Assembly (NCBI GenBank): GCA_003243275.1
Contig: QFQR01000005.1
Span: forward strand, 160,592-224,591
Reading direction: 5' to 3'
DNA from: Leifsonia xyli
Lineage (GTDB): Bacteria > Actinomycetota > Actinomycetes > Actinomycetales > Microbacteriaceae
DNA length: 64,000 nucleotides
A model generated the notes under the pieces. It was given only the letters and a program-made list of their open reading frames with translations. It was not told the origin of the DNA and ran no database searches. Shown piece after piece: positions 17,849-25,667 of the stretch (positions within the stretch are counted from its first letter, which is position 1; every line of letters starts with the position of its first letter). A program made the translations under genes and the position numbers.

Positions 17849-18721
17849 ATGTACAACCTCTTTGTATCCGGCCGTGAGGAAGCCTGGGACGGCGAGCCGT
17901 GGCAGATCGAGCTGTCACGCTGCGTCCACGAATACACCGAGAACGACATCTCGAATCGTTTCGGCGCCCTCGACGCCGCTTCCATCGCAGAACTGACCCG
18001 ACTGCCGTCGATCTTCGCTTATGAGGCGGTTCACGAGAAGGACCCGAAATTCGGCGTCGTCCGCGACGTGACCGTGCGCCAGAAGATGGTCCGTGTGGAG
18101 TACGAGATCCTGCCGCTCGCGCCATTTCTGAGCGCGGCCGACCTCCTGGATCTCAGTTTCGAGCTCGACATATCGAACTGGGAGATGAACCGCACCCACT
18201 GGGCGGTCAAAGACGTCAACCTTCCGAAGGAACTCCATAGCGCGCGCGGCATCGCGTTGCCGCCTTGGGCGCGCCAGGCGACGAAGACCGTCGACATCTC
18301 CAGGCATGGCTTCGCGGTCGCGCTCTCGTTCCCGGGCGAGGTGCGAGACCTGGTTCGTCAGGTCGCGCGCGAGCTCGAGGTCCGCATCGGCCCTAATTCC
18401 TACTTCTACGACGACAACTACACCTCGCAGCTGGCGCGACCCGCGATCGACACGCTTTTGCAGGACGTGTACCGGCGCGCCCGACTGGTTGTGGCCTTCG
18501 TGGGCTCGGACTACCAGCGCAAGGAATGGTGCGGAGTGGAGTTTCGGGTGATCCGCGAGATCATCATGGAACGAGACCACAACCGGGTCATGTACGTCCG
18601 CACAGACGACGGGGCCGTCGACGGCATCCTCAAGACCGACGGGTATGTCGACGCTCGCCGCTTCTCACCGGCCCAGATTGCGGACTTCATCTGCGAGCGA
18701 GTGGGTCTCCTTGGTCCCTAG
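17849..18721 (+). CDS. TIR-domain protein with an N-terminal uncharacterised domain
   Basis: A 290-residue soluble protein. Residues about 150-285 form a TIR domain: HGFAVALSFPGEVRDLVRQV (strand A and helix A), YFYDDNYTSQL, the VVAFVGSDY strand, then WCGVEF with the predicted catalytic Glu231 in the WCxxE motif, and a closing IADFICERVGL helix. This motif is what NAD-cleaving TIR enzymes use. The first 140 residues (MYNLFVSG ... YTENDIS ... RTHWAVKDVNL) are a conserved-looking domain that I believe precedes other bacterial TIRs, function unknown. It is divergent from the Xre-RES operon and upstream of the LOG-family gene. A defence or regulated NADase role is inferred. Confidence 0.82.
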   Translation: MYNLFVSGREEAWDGEPWQIELSRCVHEYTENDISNRFGALDAASIAELTRLPSIFAYEAVHEKDPKFGVVRDVTVRQKMVRVEYEILPLAPFLSAADLLDLSFELDISNWEMNRTHWAVKDVNLPKELHSARGIALPPWARQATKTVDISRHGFAVALSFPGEVRDLVRQVARELEVRIGPNSYFYDDNYTSQLARPAIDTLLQDVYRRARLVVAFVGSDYQRKEWCGVEFRVIREIIMERDHNRVMYVRTDDGAVDGILKTDGYVDARRFSPAQIADFICERVGLLGP

Positions 18722-18889
18722 TCCTCGCGCTTCCTGGAACGGATCACGAGCTGCGCCTGCGCCGGACGCCGAGAAAACCACGTCGTAAGACCGTTGCGAC
18801 TTCTTGCCTTAATGCTCGCAGAAGCTGCATTCTAAGGCTCGCGCGATCGAGCCCGTTTGCGGCCAGCGACAGGATGGGGGAGCTCACCG

Positions 18890-19954
18890 GTGGCAGAGCA
18901 GCTGGACGTGCCTTTCCAGCCTATCCGCAGCACGCTTTACGGAGCGCTGGAGCTGCTCGTCGGCTTTGAGCCGAACGATCCTCAAAGCATCGCCTCGACG
19001 CCCGATTTCTTGTCCTACAGATACTTCGTCCAGTCCGGGCGGGCGGCGCCGGTTGATCCCTATGCGGGGATGATGGAGGCGCTGCATGACAACTCGATCC
19101 TGCGGGCCATGCACCAGTTCCTGCGGCAGTCGGGCAAGCCGGCGGCCGCGATCATGGGCGGGCATCAGCTCAAGCGCGACGATCCAGCATACGAGTCCGT
19201 GGCGCGGATCTCCAAAAGGCTCACCGAGTCGAATTTCCTGATGGCGAGCGGCGGAGGACCGGGCGCGATGGAGGCGACCCATCTGGGCGCCCTGCTCAGG
19301 GACGTCGGCGAGGCGGAGCTAAAGACTGCCCTGAAGGACATCGCGTCGCCGGCCACTCTGCCGGCGACGTCCGCCGTCGTCCGGGATGACGGCTCGGTAG
19401 ACGCCGCCTTGGTCGCGCAGCTTCACGAGTGGACGAAGCCAGCCGTGGCGCTTGCTGAAAAGCATCGGGGCGGCGGCGTCAGCCTGGCCGTTCCGACATG
19501 GCATTACGGCCATGAGCCGTTCTCGCCTCTGGCCAGCCATGTGGCGAAATACTTCCAGAACAGCATTCGAGAAGACGTGCTTCTGGCGCTTGCGGCCAAC
19601 GGCATCATTTACGCGCCTGGGCGGGCCGGAACCCTCCAGGAGGTGTTTCAGGACGCGGCGCAGAACTACTACCGGGGACCCGACGAGCCGTTCGCGCCGA
19701 TCGTTTTCTTCGACAAGACCTTCTGGGAAAAGACATTGCCGGTCGGCCCGCTGCTGCGGGCGTTGTTCGTCGACCTGAAGCGCATGGATCCGGCCGAATA
19801 CGACCGGCTGGTCTGCTTCACCGACGATGAGGTCGAAGCCGCGCAGTTTCTGATCGATCACCAGCCCCGCGTCGAGAAGACCGAACTGCGAATGCAGTCT
19901 CTCGGGTTCGGGCCGATGTTGGCAGACGCCGCACGGCGGGACCTGACGATGTGA
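18890..19954 (+). CDS. LOG-family (Rossmann-fold nucleotide-binding, SLOG-like) protein
   Basis: A 354-residue protein with the LOG/lysine-decarboxylase-like fold: AAAIMGGHQLKRDDPAYESV, LMASGGGPGAMEATHLGAL, and GIIYAPGRAGTLQEVFQDA, the family's PGGxGTxxE motif with the second Gly replaced by Arg. Canonical LOG enzymes release free base from nucleoside 5'-monophosphates; related SLOG domains bind nucleotide signals in defence proteins. The long N-terminal extension and the insert between the GGG and PGR motifs set it apart from cytokinin-activating LOGs. GTG at 18890 has GGGGGAG 8 nt upstream. Its stop overlaps a possible GTG start of the next gene by 4 bp. Confidence 0.78.
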   Translation: MAEQLDVPFQPIRSTLYGALELLVGFEPNDPQSIASTPDFLSYRYFVQSGRAAPVDPYAGMMEALHDNSILRAMHQFLRQSGKPAAAIMGGHQLKRDDPAYESVARISKRLTESNFLMASGGGPGAMEATHLGALLRDVGEAELKTALKDIASPATLPATSAVVRDDGSVDAALVAQLHEWTKPAVALAEKHRGGGVSLAVPTWHYGHEPFSPLASHVAKYFQNSIREDVLLALAANGIIYAPGRAGTLQEVFQDAAQNYYRGPDEPFAPIVFFDKTFWEKTLPVGPLLRALFVDLKRMDPAEYDRLVCFTDDEVEAAQFLIDHQPRVEKTELRMQSLGFGPMLADAARRDLTM

Positions 19955-19983
19955 CTCATGCCGATCTCATGGGGGGACTGGGG

Positions 19984-21252
19984 ATGGTTCTGAGGCTTAT
20001 CGGCTGGGGGGCGATCGCGCTGATGGCGACGGCCGCGCCGGCGCATACGCGTGAGCTGACCGTCGCGACGTGGAACCTCGGCTGGCACCTTGACCGGGCG
20101 TCAGCTCTCGACTGGATCGCCAAGTGCGGAGCGCCGTTCGAGAAGAACGCCGCGACCGGCCAGTGGGAGCCGTCCGCCGTCGGCCTGTCGGGCTGGGAGC
20201 TCGAATGGGGACGCGACGCGCCCATCGTCTGGGACATCTCGGCGCGACCGCCGTGCGACGTCTATCAGACGACAGCGCGCAGAATCGTCCCGGTGACGAT
20301 CGAGGCATATGACAAGCGCGTCGATCAGATCAGGCAGGTGATCGCCGATCGCATCCGTCCTGATGTGATCGCCTTCCAGGAGGTTTCGGGCGAGCAGGCT
20401 GTTCGGGACGTTCTTCCGGGCGACGGCGCGGACTACCGGATCTGCTCGTTCAGCGACTTCAAGGTTCAGCGATTGGCTTTCGCCTGGAAGGCCGACCTCG
20501 GTGAGGCCGTCTCATGCGCGGCGGAGGCCTCGCTCAGCCTCCCCGAGCTTGCCGAGAAAGATCGGGTGAGGCCGGGCCTGAAGCTGATGCTTTCGATCGG
20601 CGGCAAGGTGACATCCTTCTACAATGTCCACCTGAAATCTTCCTGCGTGACGCCGATCGAAACGCCCCCGGCAGGGGGGCGCGGCGACCTCGCCGGCGAC
20701 GACGCGGCGTGTCTGACGCTGCAAAAGCAGGTCGCGCCGCTGGAGCGATGGCTTGAGCAGGACGCCTCGGATGGGGGCCGCCTTGTCCTGCTCGGCGATT
20801 TCAATCGCAATCTCTGGCACGAGGCGCGCGACGCCGCGTCGATCCGCACCGACGGATCAGACCCGAAGGGCCCGATCGGGTCTGCGCGCGTCCGAAGCCT
20901 GATCGGCGAGGTCATTGACGGCGAGCCGTCGGCGAGTTCGCCGCGACTGCTGCATGAAAGATGCGATGTCTCGGCCGCCGCCGCTTCGGCATGCGAGAGC
21001 GCTGAACGGCCGACGTCGCTCGCCGACTGGCGCGCCGCCTCGGCGACGCTTGCGCGCTACGAAAATCTCGGCTGCCGGAATCCGATCGGCCTTGACCACA
21101 TTCTGGTCGGCCCGGGCTTCGGGGCGGCGAAGGAGGCGGGCAAGACCGCTCTCGGAAAGCAGGGTCGAACTCTGCCAGCCGACCAGGCGCATCCGGATCC
21201 TTTGCTGGCGCTGTCCGATCATTGTCCGCTCTCAGCGACGCTGACGGACTGA
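19984..21252 (+). CDS. secreted endonuclease/exonuclease/phosphatase-family (DNase I-like) enzyme
   Basis: A protein of about 422 residues with a signal peptide (MVLRLIGWGAIALMATAAPAH) and then the complete EEP catalytic set: ATWNLGWH, AFQEVSG (metal-binding Glu), YNVHLKSSC, LLGDFNRN (catalytic Asp and Asn), LDHILVG and LSDHCPLSA. The fold is shared by DNase I, exonuclease III and sphingomyelinase-type enzymes, so a DNA, RNA or phospholipid substrate is possible; the signal peptide points to the periplasm or outside. I start at the ATG with GGGGGG upstream; a GTG at 19951 in the same frame would overlap the LOG stop by 4 bp and lengthen the n-region. Confidence 0.82.
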   Translation: MVLRLIGWGAIALMATAAPAHTRELTVATWNLGWHLDRASALDWIAKCGAPFEKNAATGQWEPSAVGLSGWELEWGRDAPIVWDISARPPCDVYQTTARRIVPVTIEAYDKRVDQIRQVIADRIRPDVIAFQEVSGEQAVRDVLPGDGADYRICSFSDFKVQRLAFAWKADLGEAVSCAAEASLSLPELAEKDRVRPGLKLMLSIGGKVTSFYNVHLKSSCVTPIETPPAGGRGDLAGDDAACLTLQKQVAPLERWLEQDASDGGRLVLLGDFNRNLWHEARDAASIRTDGSDPKGPIGSARVRSLIGEVIDGEPSASSPRLLHERCDVSAAAASACESAERPTSLADWRAASATLARYENLGCRNPIGLDHILVGPGFGAAKEAGKTALGKQGRTLPADQAHPDPLLALSDHCPLSATLTD

Positions 21253-21342
21253 AACGAGCCTTTAGCTGCGAGACCTGCGGTTCCGCCGGTCTTGTACGGA
21301 GATCTGGGTCGGCTTGCCGTCGGCCGTCTGCGGGAGGGGACG

Positions 21343-23040
21343 ATGAGGGCGTTGGGGCAGAGCGAGGTTCTGAAGGCGCGCGCCATCGCCGGCGCCTATG
21401 TGGTGATCCTGGCGTGGGACTTCCGCCCTGGCGCAGACGCGAAGACGGCTGGCTTGATGGGGTTCGCCGTGCAAAGGGAGGAGTTGGTCGCCGAGAAGAT
21501 CGTCGAGCGCTACTGGATGACCGGGATCAAGCGTTTTAAGGACAGGGATCGCGGCCTGCCGCCCGGCACTCCCGTCAGCACGGCCGACCACCCCATCCAG
21601 AGCTTCCAATGGGCGGACTACACGGCGCAGACGGGTCGGACCTACCGATACACGATTGTGCCAGTCTACGGAGCGGTGAAGCTCCTCGAGCTCGACTGGG
21701 CGTCCGCGGCGCCTGTCACCGTCTCGACCGAGCAGGAATACTTGCTGGATCCGACCGCGCGGAACGACGGCGCCCGTCATGACGTCTACTTCAATCGGGG
21801 GGTCATCGGCTCGCAAGCCTATGCGCGTCGCTTCGGCGATCGCGAACCGAACGGGGATGATCCCGCCGCGGAGGAGATGGTCTGGCTGTCGCGAGGACTC
21901 TTCGAGGCGCTGACCCGCTTCATTGGGCTGGCCGACGGCAGTCGTTTCGCCCTTCGCGCAGCCTTCTATGAGTTTCACTACCTTCCGGTCGCCATAGCGT
22001 TCGCCAAGGTCGTGGAAGGCGGAGCCGATGTCCGCATCGTCTACGACGACGAGTCGACCTACAAGGACGGCAACCGTGCGGTCATCCGCGCCGCCGGGCT
22101 CGACCAGATGAAGGCGGTCGTTCCCCGGACCGTCTCGACCGGAATCCGGCACAACAAGTTCATCGTTCTTCTCGAGAATGAGACGCCGGTCGATGTATGG
22201 ACCGGCTCCACCAACATCTCGGCGGGCGGCATCTTCGGCCAGTCGAACGTCGGCCACATCGTCTGGGACAGCGACGTGGCCAAGACCTATCTGAAATACT
22301 GGGAATTTCTGGCCGAAGACCTCACGCCGACTGAGCTTCGCCCGAAAAACCAGGCGCTCACGCCGCTTCCTGACGGCAAGCCGGTAGAGAACTCGATCAC
22401 GCCGGTGTTCAGTGCTCGCGACGAGACCAGCAGCAGCATGTCTCTGCAATGGTACGCCGACCGGATGGCGGAGGCGCAGCAGATCTCCTGCATCACGCTC
22501 GCCTTTCGCTTGGATCCTGTGTTCGGCAAGGTGATTTCCCAGGACAACGACGTCTTGCGCTACATCGTGAAGGATGACGACCTCAGCTCAGGCGAAACGA
22601 TCGGCCGTGACCGCGACGTGTTGTTTGCTGCGGGCGGTTACCTGGGTGCGGGTGCACTCGCAAACTTCCTTGAAGAACGTGACAACCCGCTGAACACCAA
22701 TGACTACATCCACAACAAGTTCATGCTGGTCGATCCACTCGGCGACGACCCGCTCGTCGCCACCGGCTCGGCGAATTTCAGCCAAGCGTCCCAGCGGACC
22801 AACGATGAGAACATGATCGTCATCCGCGGCGATACACGTGTCTCCGACATCTATTTCGGAGAGTTCATGCGCATCTTCGATCATCACTACGCCCGCTATG
22901 TGATCGCGAAACTTAAGCGGAAAAACGCCAGCGATCCTGACGCCGGATATCTCAAGAACAGTCCCGAGGATTGGATCGGGCCGCATTTCGATCCCGCCAG
23001 CTACAAGTCGAAGCGGCGCCGCTATTTCGTCGGCGACTGA
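21343..23040 (+). CDS. phospholipase D-like protein with two HKD regions
   Basis: A protein of about 565 residues, start chosen by GGGAGGGG before the ATG. An N-terminal domain (residues about 1-130; AYVVILAWDFRPGADAKTAG ... YRYTIVPVYG) looks like a fibronectin/lectin-type beta domain. Then come two PLD repeats. The first is degenerate: HNKFIVLLE followed by GSTN, with the motif Asp missing at the expected position. The second is canonical: HNKFMLVD followed by GSANFS. Enzymes of the family hydrolyse phosphodiesters in lipids or nucleic acids through both His residues. No signal peptide is visible, unlike the upstream EEP enzyme. Confidence 0.8.
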   Translation: MRALGQSEVLKARAIAGAYVVILAWDFRPGADAKTAGLMGFAVQREELVAEKIVERYWMTGIKRFKDRDRGLPPGTPVSTADHPIQSFQWADYTAQTGRTYRYTIVPVYGAVKLLELDWASAAPVTVSTEQEYLLDPTARNDGARHDVYFNRGVIGSQAYARRFGDREPNGDDPAAEEMVWLSRGLFEALTRFIGLADGSRFALRAAFYEFHYLPVAIAFAKVVEGGADVRIVYDDESTYKDGNRAVIRAAGLDQMKAVVPRTVSTGIRHNKFIVLLENETPVDVWTGSTNISAGGIFGQSNVGHIVWDSDVAKTYLKYWEFLAEDLTPTELRPKNQALTPLPDGKPVENSITPVFSARDETSSSMSLQWYADRMAEAQQISCITLAFRLDPVFGKVISQDNDVLRYIVKDDDLSSGETIGRDRDVLFAAGGYLGAGALANFLEERDNPLNTNDYIHNKFMLVDPLGDDPLVATGSANFSQASQRTNDENMIVIRGDTRVSDIYFGEFMRIFDHHYARYVIAKLKRKNASDPDAGYLKNSPEDWIGPHFDPASYKSKRRRYFVGD

Positions 23041-23050
23041 GGCGTAGCGG

Positions 23051-24973
23051 ATGACGGTTCGGTTCGCCGCGCTGGCGGTGGTGTTTCTGGCCGCTGGGGT
23101 CATGCTGTTTTGGCAGGATCGCAGCGCCGCTATGGCCGATCGACTTGTCCGCGACGGTCAAGTGCGGCCTCTCGACCCGACTGAAACGACCGCCCTGTCG
23201 GGCTTCGTCACGACCCTTCTCAAGGTCGAAGGCGCGGACGTGGAGGTCGCGATCAACCAGCCCTATCGATCCGGAAGGCTCAACATCTACGTTGTCGACT
23301 CGGACAAGTCGCCGAACAGCGGCGTGCCTAAAGGGAACGCGGCCTACATCTCGTCATCGGACATCATTCTCGTCGACGGAATGTACTTCCAGTTCGGCTC
23401 TCGTCGCGTGCTTGCCGTGGCGGAAAACTCGCTGGACGAGAAGGTTCTGGCCCCCCTTCGGGTCTATGCCTACTTCATCCTGGCGCACGAGCTCGGTCAT
23501 CGCCAACTCCATCGCGGGTGGTTCAACGCCTTTCGGGCGTTGGGCGGGCAAAGCCGCGAGACCGAGGCGGACGCCTTCGCGGTCGGAGCGCTTCGGAAGC
23601 TGTACTCGACCGAGGAGATGCGGCGGTCGGCGCACATTCCGGAGACCGTCTCCGAGCTGAGCGGGTTCTTCGGCGAGGTGACCCCGCTCCAGCGGATAGT
23701 CGATCACCTGAGCCTTGCGGTCAGTTTCCTGGCCGACGATATCTTTGACAGCCCGTTCCCGCTGCTGTCCCAGACCCGCAGCCATCCAGCGTTCCTTGGC
23801 CGGCTAGACTCCCTTCTCAAGGGGCTCGGCGAAGCGGCGGCCGCCGCCAAAGACGAGGACGCCATCCGGCAGATGTCCGTCGCGACGAGCGTACTGGAGT
23901 CGACGCGGCGCCTCCTCGAGTTCAGCCCATCCGAAGTCGAGTTCAACGATCGGTTCCAGTACGCCTATATCGACCGGACGACGCTTTTCGTCGTCGGAGC
24001 GGATGGGCGGCCAGTTACGGCGATCGCCTTGAGCGAACTCGATCCGGGTCGGCAATACTGGCGGACTGTTCCGGCGTTTCAGGGCGAGCCGAGCGTCAGA
24101 TATGCGTGGGCCGGACCGTCGGGCCAGACGATGGCTCTTCGCCGCGACGGCCGGCTTGCGACCGTCAAATCCGCATCTGGCGACGTCGTGGGCGGGCGGA
24201 GCCTACAAGGTCAACTCGGCGACAATTCGTGCGCCAGACAGCTCGTGCTTCCGCCGCAGCCGAGCGACTACGTCTTCGCGAGTTACTGTGAGGCCGGATC
24301 CCTCGGCGTGGCGAGGATCGGACAAGATGGCAGCTTTGTCCGCCGGTCGTTGAAGGACCTGATCGGCGAGGCGAGAGCACCCGGCGTCGACCTCGCAGAG
24401 GTGACGCCCCGAAGCTTCGACCTCGACGCCGGAGGGCGACCGACGGTCGTGTTCTCCCTGGGCCAGGAGAATTATCGCCTCTCGCTCTCGCGGGACCTCA
24501 CTCCGCAAGCCCCGATCCGCCTGGCTCTGGCGGACGAACGGCTTTGGGCCGAAGTCCGGGCCGGGCCTGCGCGGCTCTTCGCGAAAGCGACGATTGCGGA
24601 CCCGGCCGGCAAGACCTTCTACCTGACGGGCTCCCCGATCTTTCGGAACTTCGAAATGCGCAGCGCCGAAACGGCAGAGGCGGAGCTGTTGGCGTCGACA
24701 GGTCCGAGCTTTCGGGCCGGCCGGCTGGCGTCGGAAACCTTGCGGATCGCGCTGTCGTACTCCATCGGCGAAAATAGGCTGATCGTGAGCCTGGTGGAAG
24801 GCGGCGCGTTTCTGATCGACTTCGGCCGAAAGCGCCTTGATCCGATCCGGCGGCGAGGGTTCGACCCCGGCGAGCAGATCGTTGCGAACGAGGCCGGCGA
24901 CTGGATCTATTACCGCAAGTACGATCGACGGCTTTTGCTATTCAGGGGGACGCGCAATGGCGAAGCGAATTAG
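23051..24973 (+). CDS. membrane-anchored HExxH metallopeptidase-like protein
   Basis: A 640-residue protein with one N-terminal helix (VRFAALAVVFLAAGVMLFW) as signal or anchor. The zinc-peptidase signature is FILAHELGHRQLH (about residue 146) with the downstream ligand region RETEADAFAVGAL (about 174), as in gluzincins of M48 type. The C-terminal 300 residues are beta-rich with repeated short blades (for example TTLFVVGADGRPVTAIALSE and FLIDFGRKRLDPIRRRG) and may be a propeller-like domain. Spacing is 10 bp from the PLD gene and it overlaps the next gene by 17 bp. Its target is unknown; processing of a partner in the operon is possible. Confidence 0.72.
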   Translation: MTVRFAALAVVFLAAGVMLFWQDRSAAMADRLVRDGQVRPLDPTETTALSGFVTTLLKVEGADVEVAINQPYRSGRLNIYVVDSDKSPNSGVPKGNAAYISSSDIILVDGMYFQFGSRRVLAVAENSLDEKVLAPLRVYAYFILAHELGHRQLHRGWFNAFRALGGQSRETEADAFAVGALRKLYSTEEMRRSAHIPETVSELSGFFGEVTPLQRIVDHLSLAVSFLADDIFDSPFPLLSQTRSHPAFLGRLDSLLKGLGEAAAAAKDEDAIRQMSVATSVLESTRRLLEFSPSEVEFNDRFQYAYIDRTTLFVVGADGRPVTAIALSELDPGRQYWRTVPAFQGEPSVRYAWAGPSGQTMALRRDGRLATVKSASGDVVGGRSLQGQLGDNSCARQLVLPPQPSDYVFASYCEAGSLGVARIGQDGSFVRRSLKDLIGEARAPGVDLAEVTPRSFDLDAGGRPTVVFSLGQENYRLSLSRDLTPQAPIRLALADERLWAEVRAGPARLFAKATIADPAGKTFYLTGSPIFRNFEMRSAETAEAELLASTGPSFRAGRLASETLRIALSYSIGENRLIVSLVEGGAFLIDFGRKRLDPIRRRGFDPGEQIVANEAGDWIYYRKYDRRLLLFRGTRNGEAN

Positions 24974-25439
24974 CGTGCAGGCGTCGATGGTTCTGGCGCT
25001 CGTAGGGCTCGTGTTCTGGGTTGGATACGTCCTGAAGTTTGTCCTGGGCGACACGTTGTTCCTGGCGGGCGCGGACGACTCCAAGATCAGCCTCCAGGTC
25101 GCGTTCGGCGTCTACGGCTATGTCACGCTGCTTTTGGGCGTGTTTCTCGGGGCGGTCTACCAGGAGATCAAGGCGCAGAAAGCCGCTGGCGTCACCCACT
25201 TCGCTATTGGGGGCGTCATCAAGCAAGCGCTTCGTAGCGCGGATTTCTGGCTCGGGATCTTCGCGTCTCCCGTCGTCTACGCCGTGCTTTTGCAGGCCGT
25301 GAACATGGAGACGATCACGCTGAGCGGGTTCATCGGGCTCACCCTCGTCGGACTGCAGAATGGGTTCGTCTGCAACACCGTCGCGGAGTCGGTCATCGGC
25401 GGGAAGCCGAAGCCGGTCGGCGTCGCCGCGAAGCCATAG
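24957..25439 (+). CDS. small polytopic membrane protein, last gene of the TIR-LOG island operon
   Basis: A 160-residue protein with about four hydrophobic helices (MVLALVGLVFWVGYVLKFVL, VAFGVYGYVTLLLGVFLGAV, ADFWLGIFASPVVYAVLLQAV, LSGFIGLTLVGLQNGFVC). The ATG at 24957 follows GGGGG and lies inside the end of the peptidase gene, which implies translational coupling. I do not recognise the family. It could be the membrane partner of the peptidase or an effector of the operon. Confidence 0.65.
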   Translation: MAKRISVQASMVLALVGLVFWVGYVLKFVLGDTLFLAGADDSKISLQVAFGVYGYVTLLLGVFLGAVYQEIKAQKAAGVTHFAIGGVIKQALRSADFWLGIFASPVVYAVLLQAVNMETITLSGFIGLTLVGLQNGFVCNTVAESVIGGKPKPVGVAAKP

Positions 25440-25667
25440 GCTCGGTGTCCATTACGCGCGAAACCTTTGGGCCAACCGCGTTGGATCAGATGGGTTTTGC
25501 GCCCTTCGCCGCCCGAGGCGTGACGTCAGGTGGCCTCGTCAGGACGCTTCTTAGAGCCCCCGGTCTCAGAATACGGATTCATGCAAGCGAGGGCTGGCCA
25601 GCGCGACCTTGGGGCGTGCTGGATTGATCAGAACGTCGTTGCGGCTCATGAGCTTTTTGCGCTGGTC

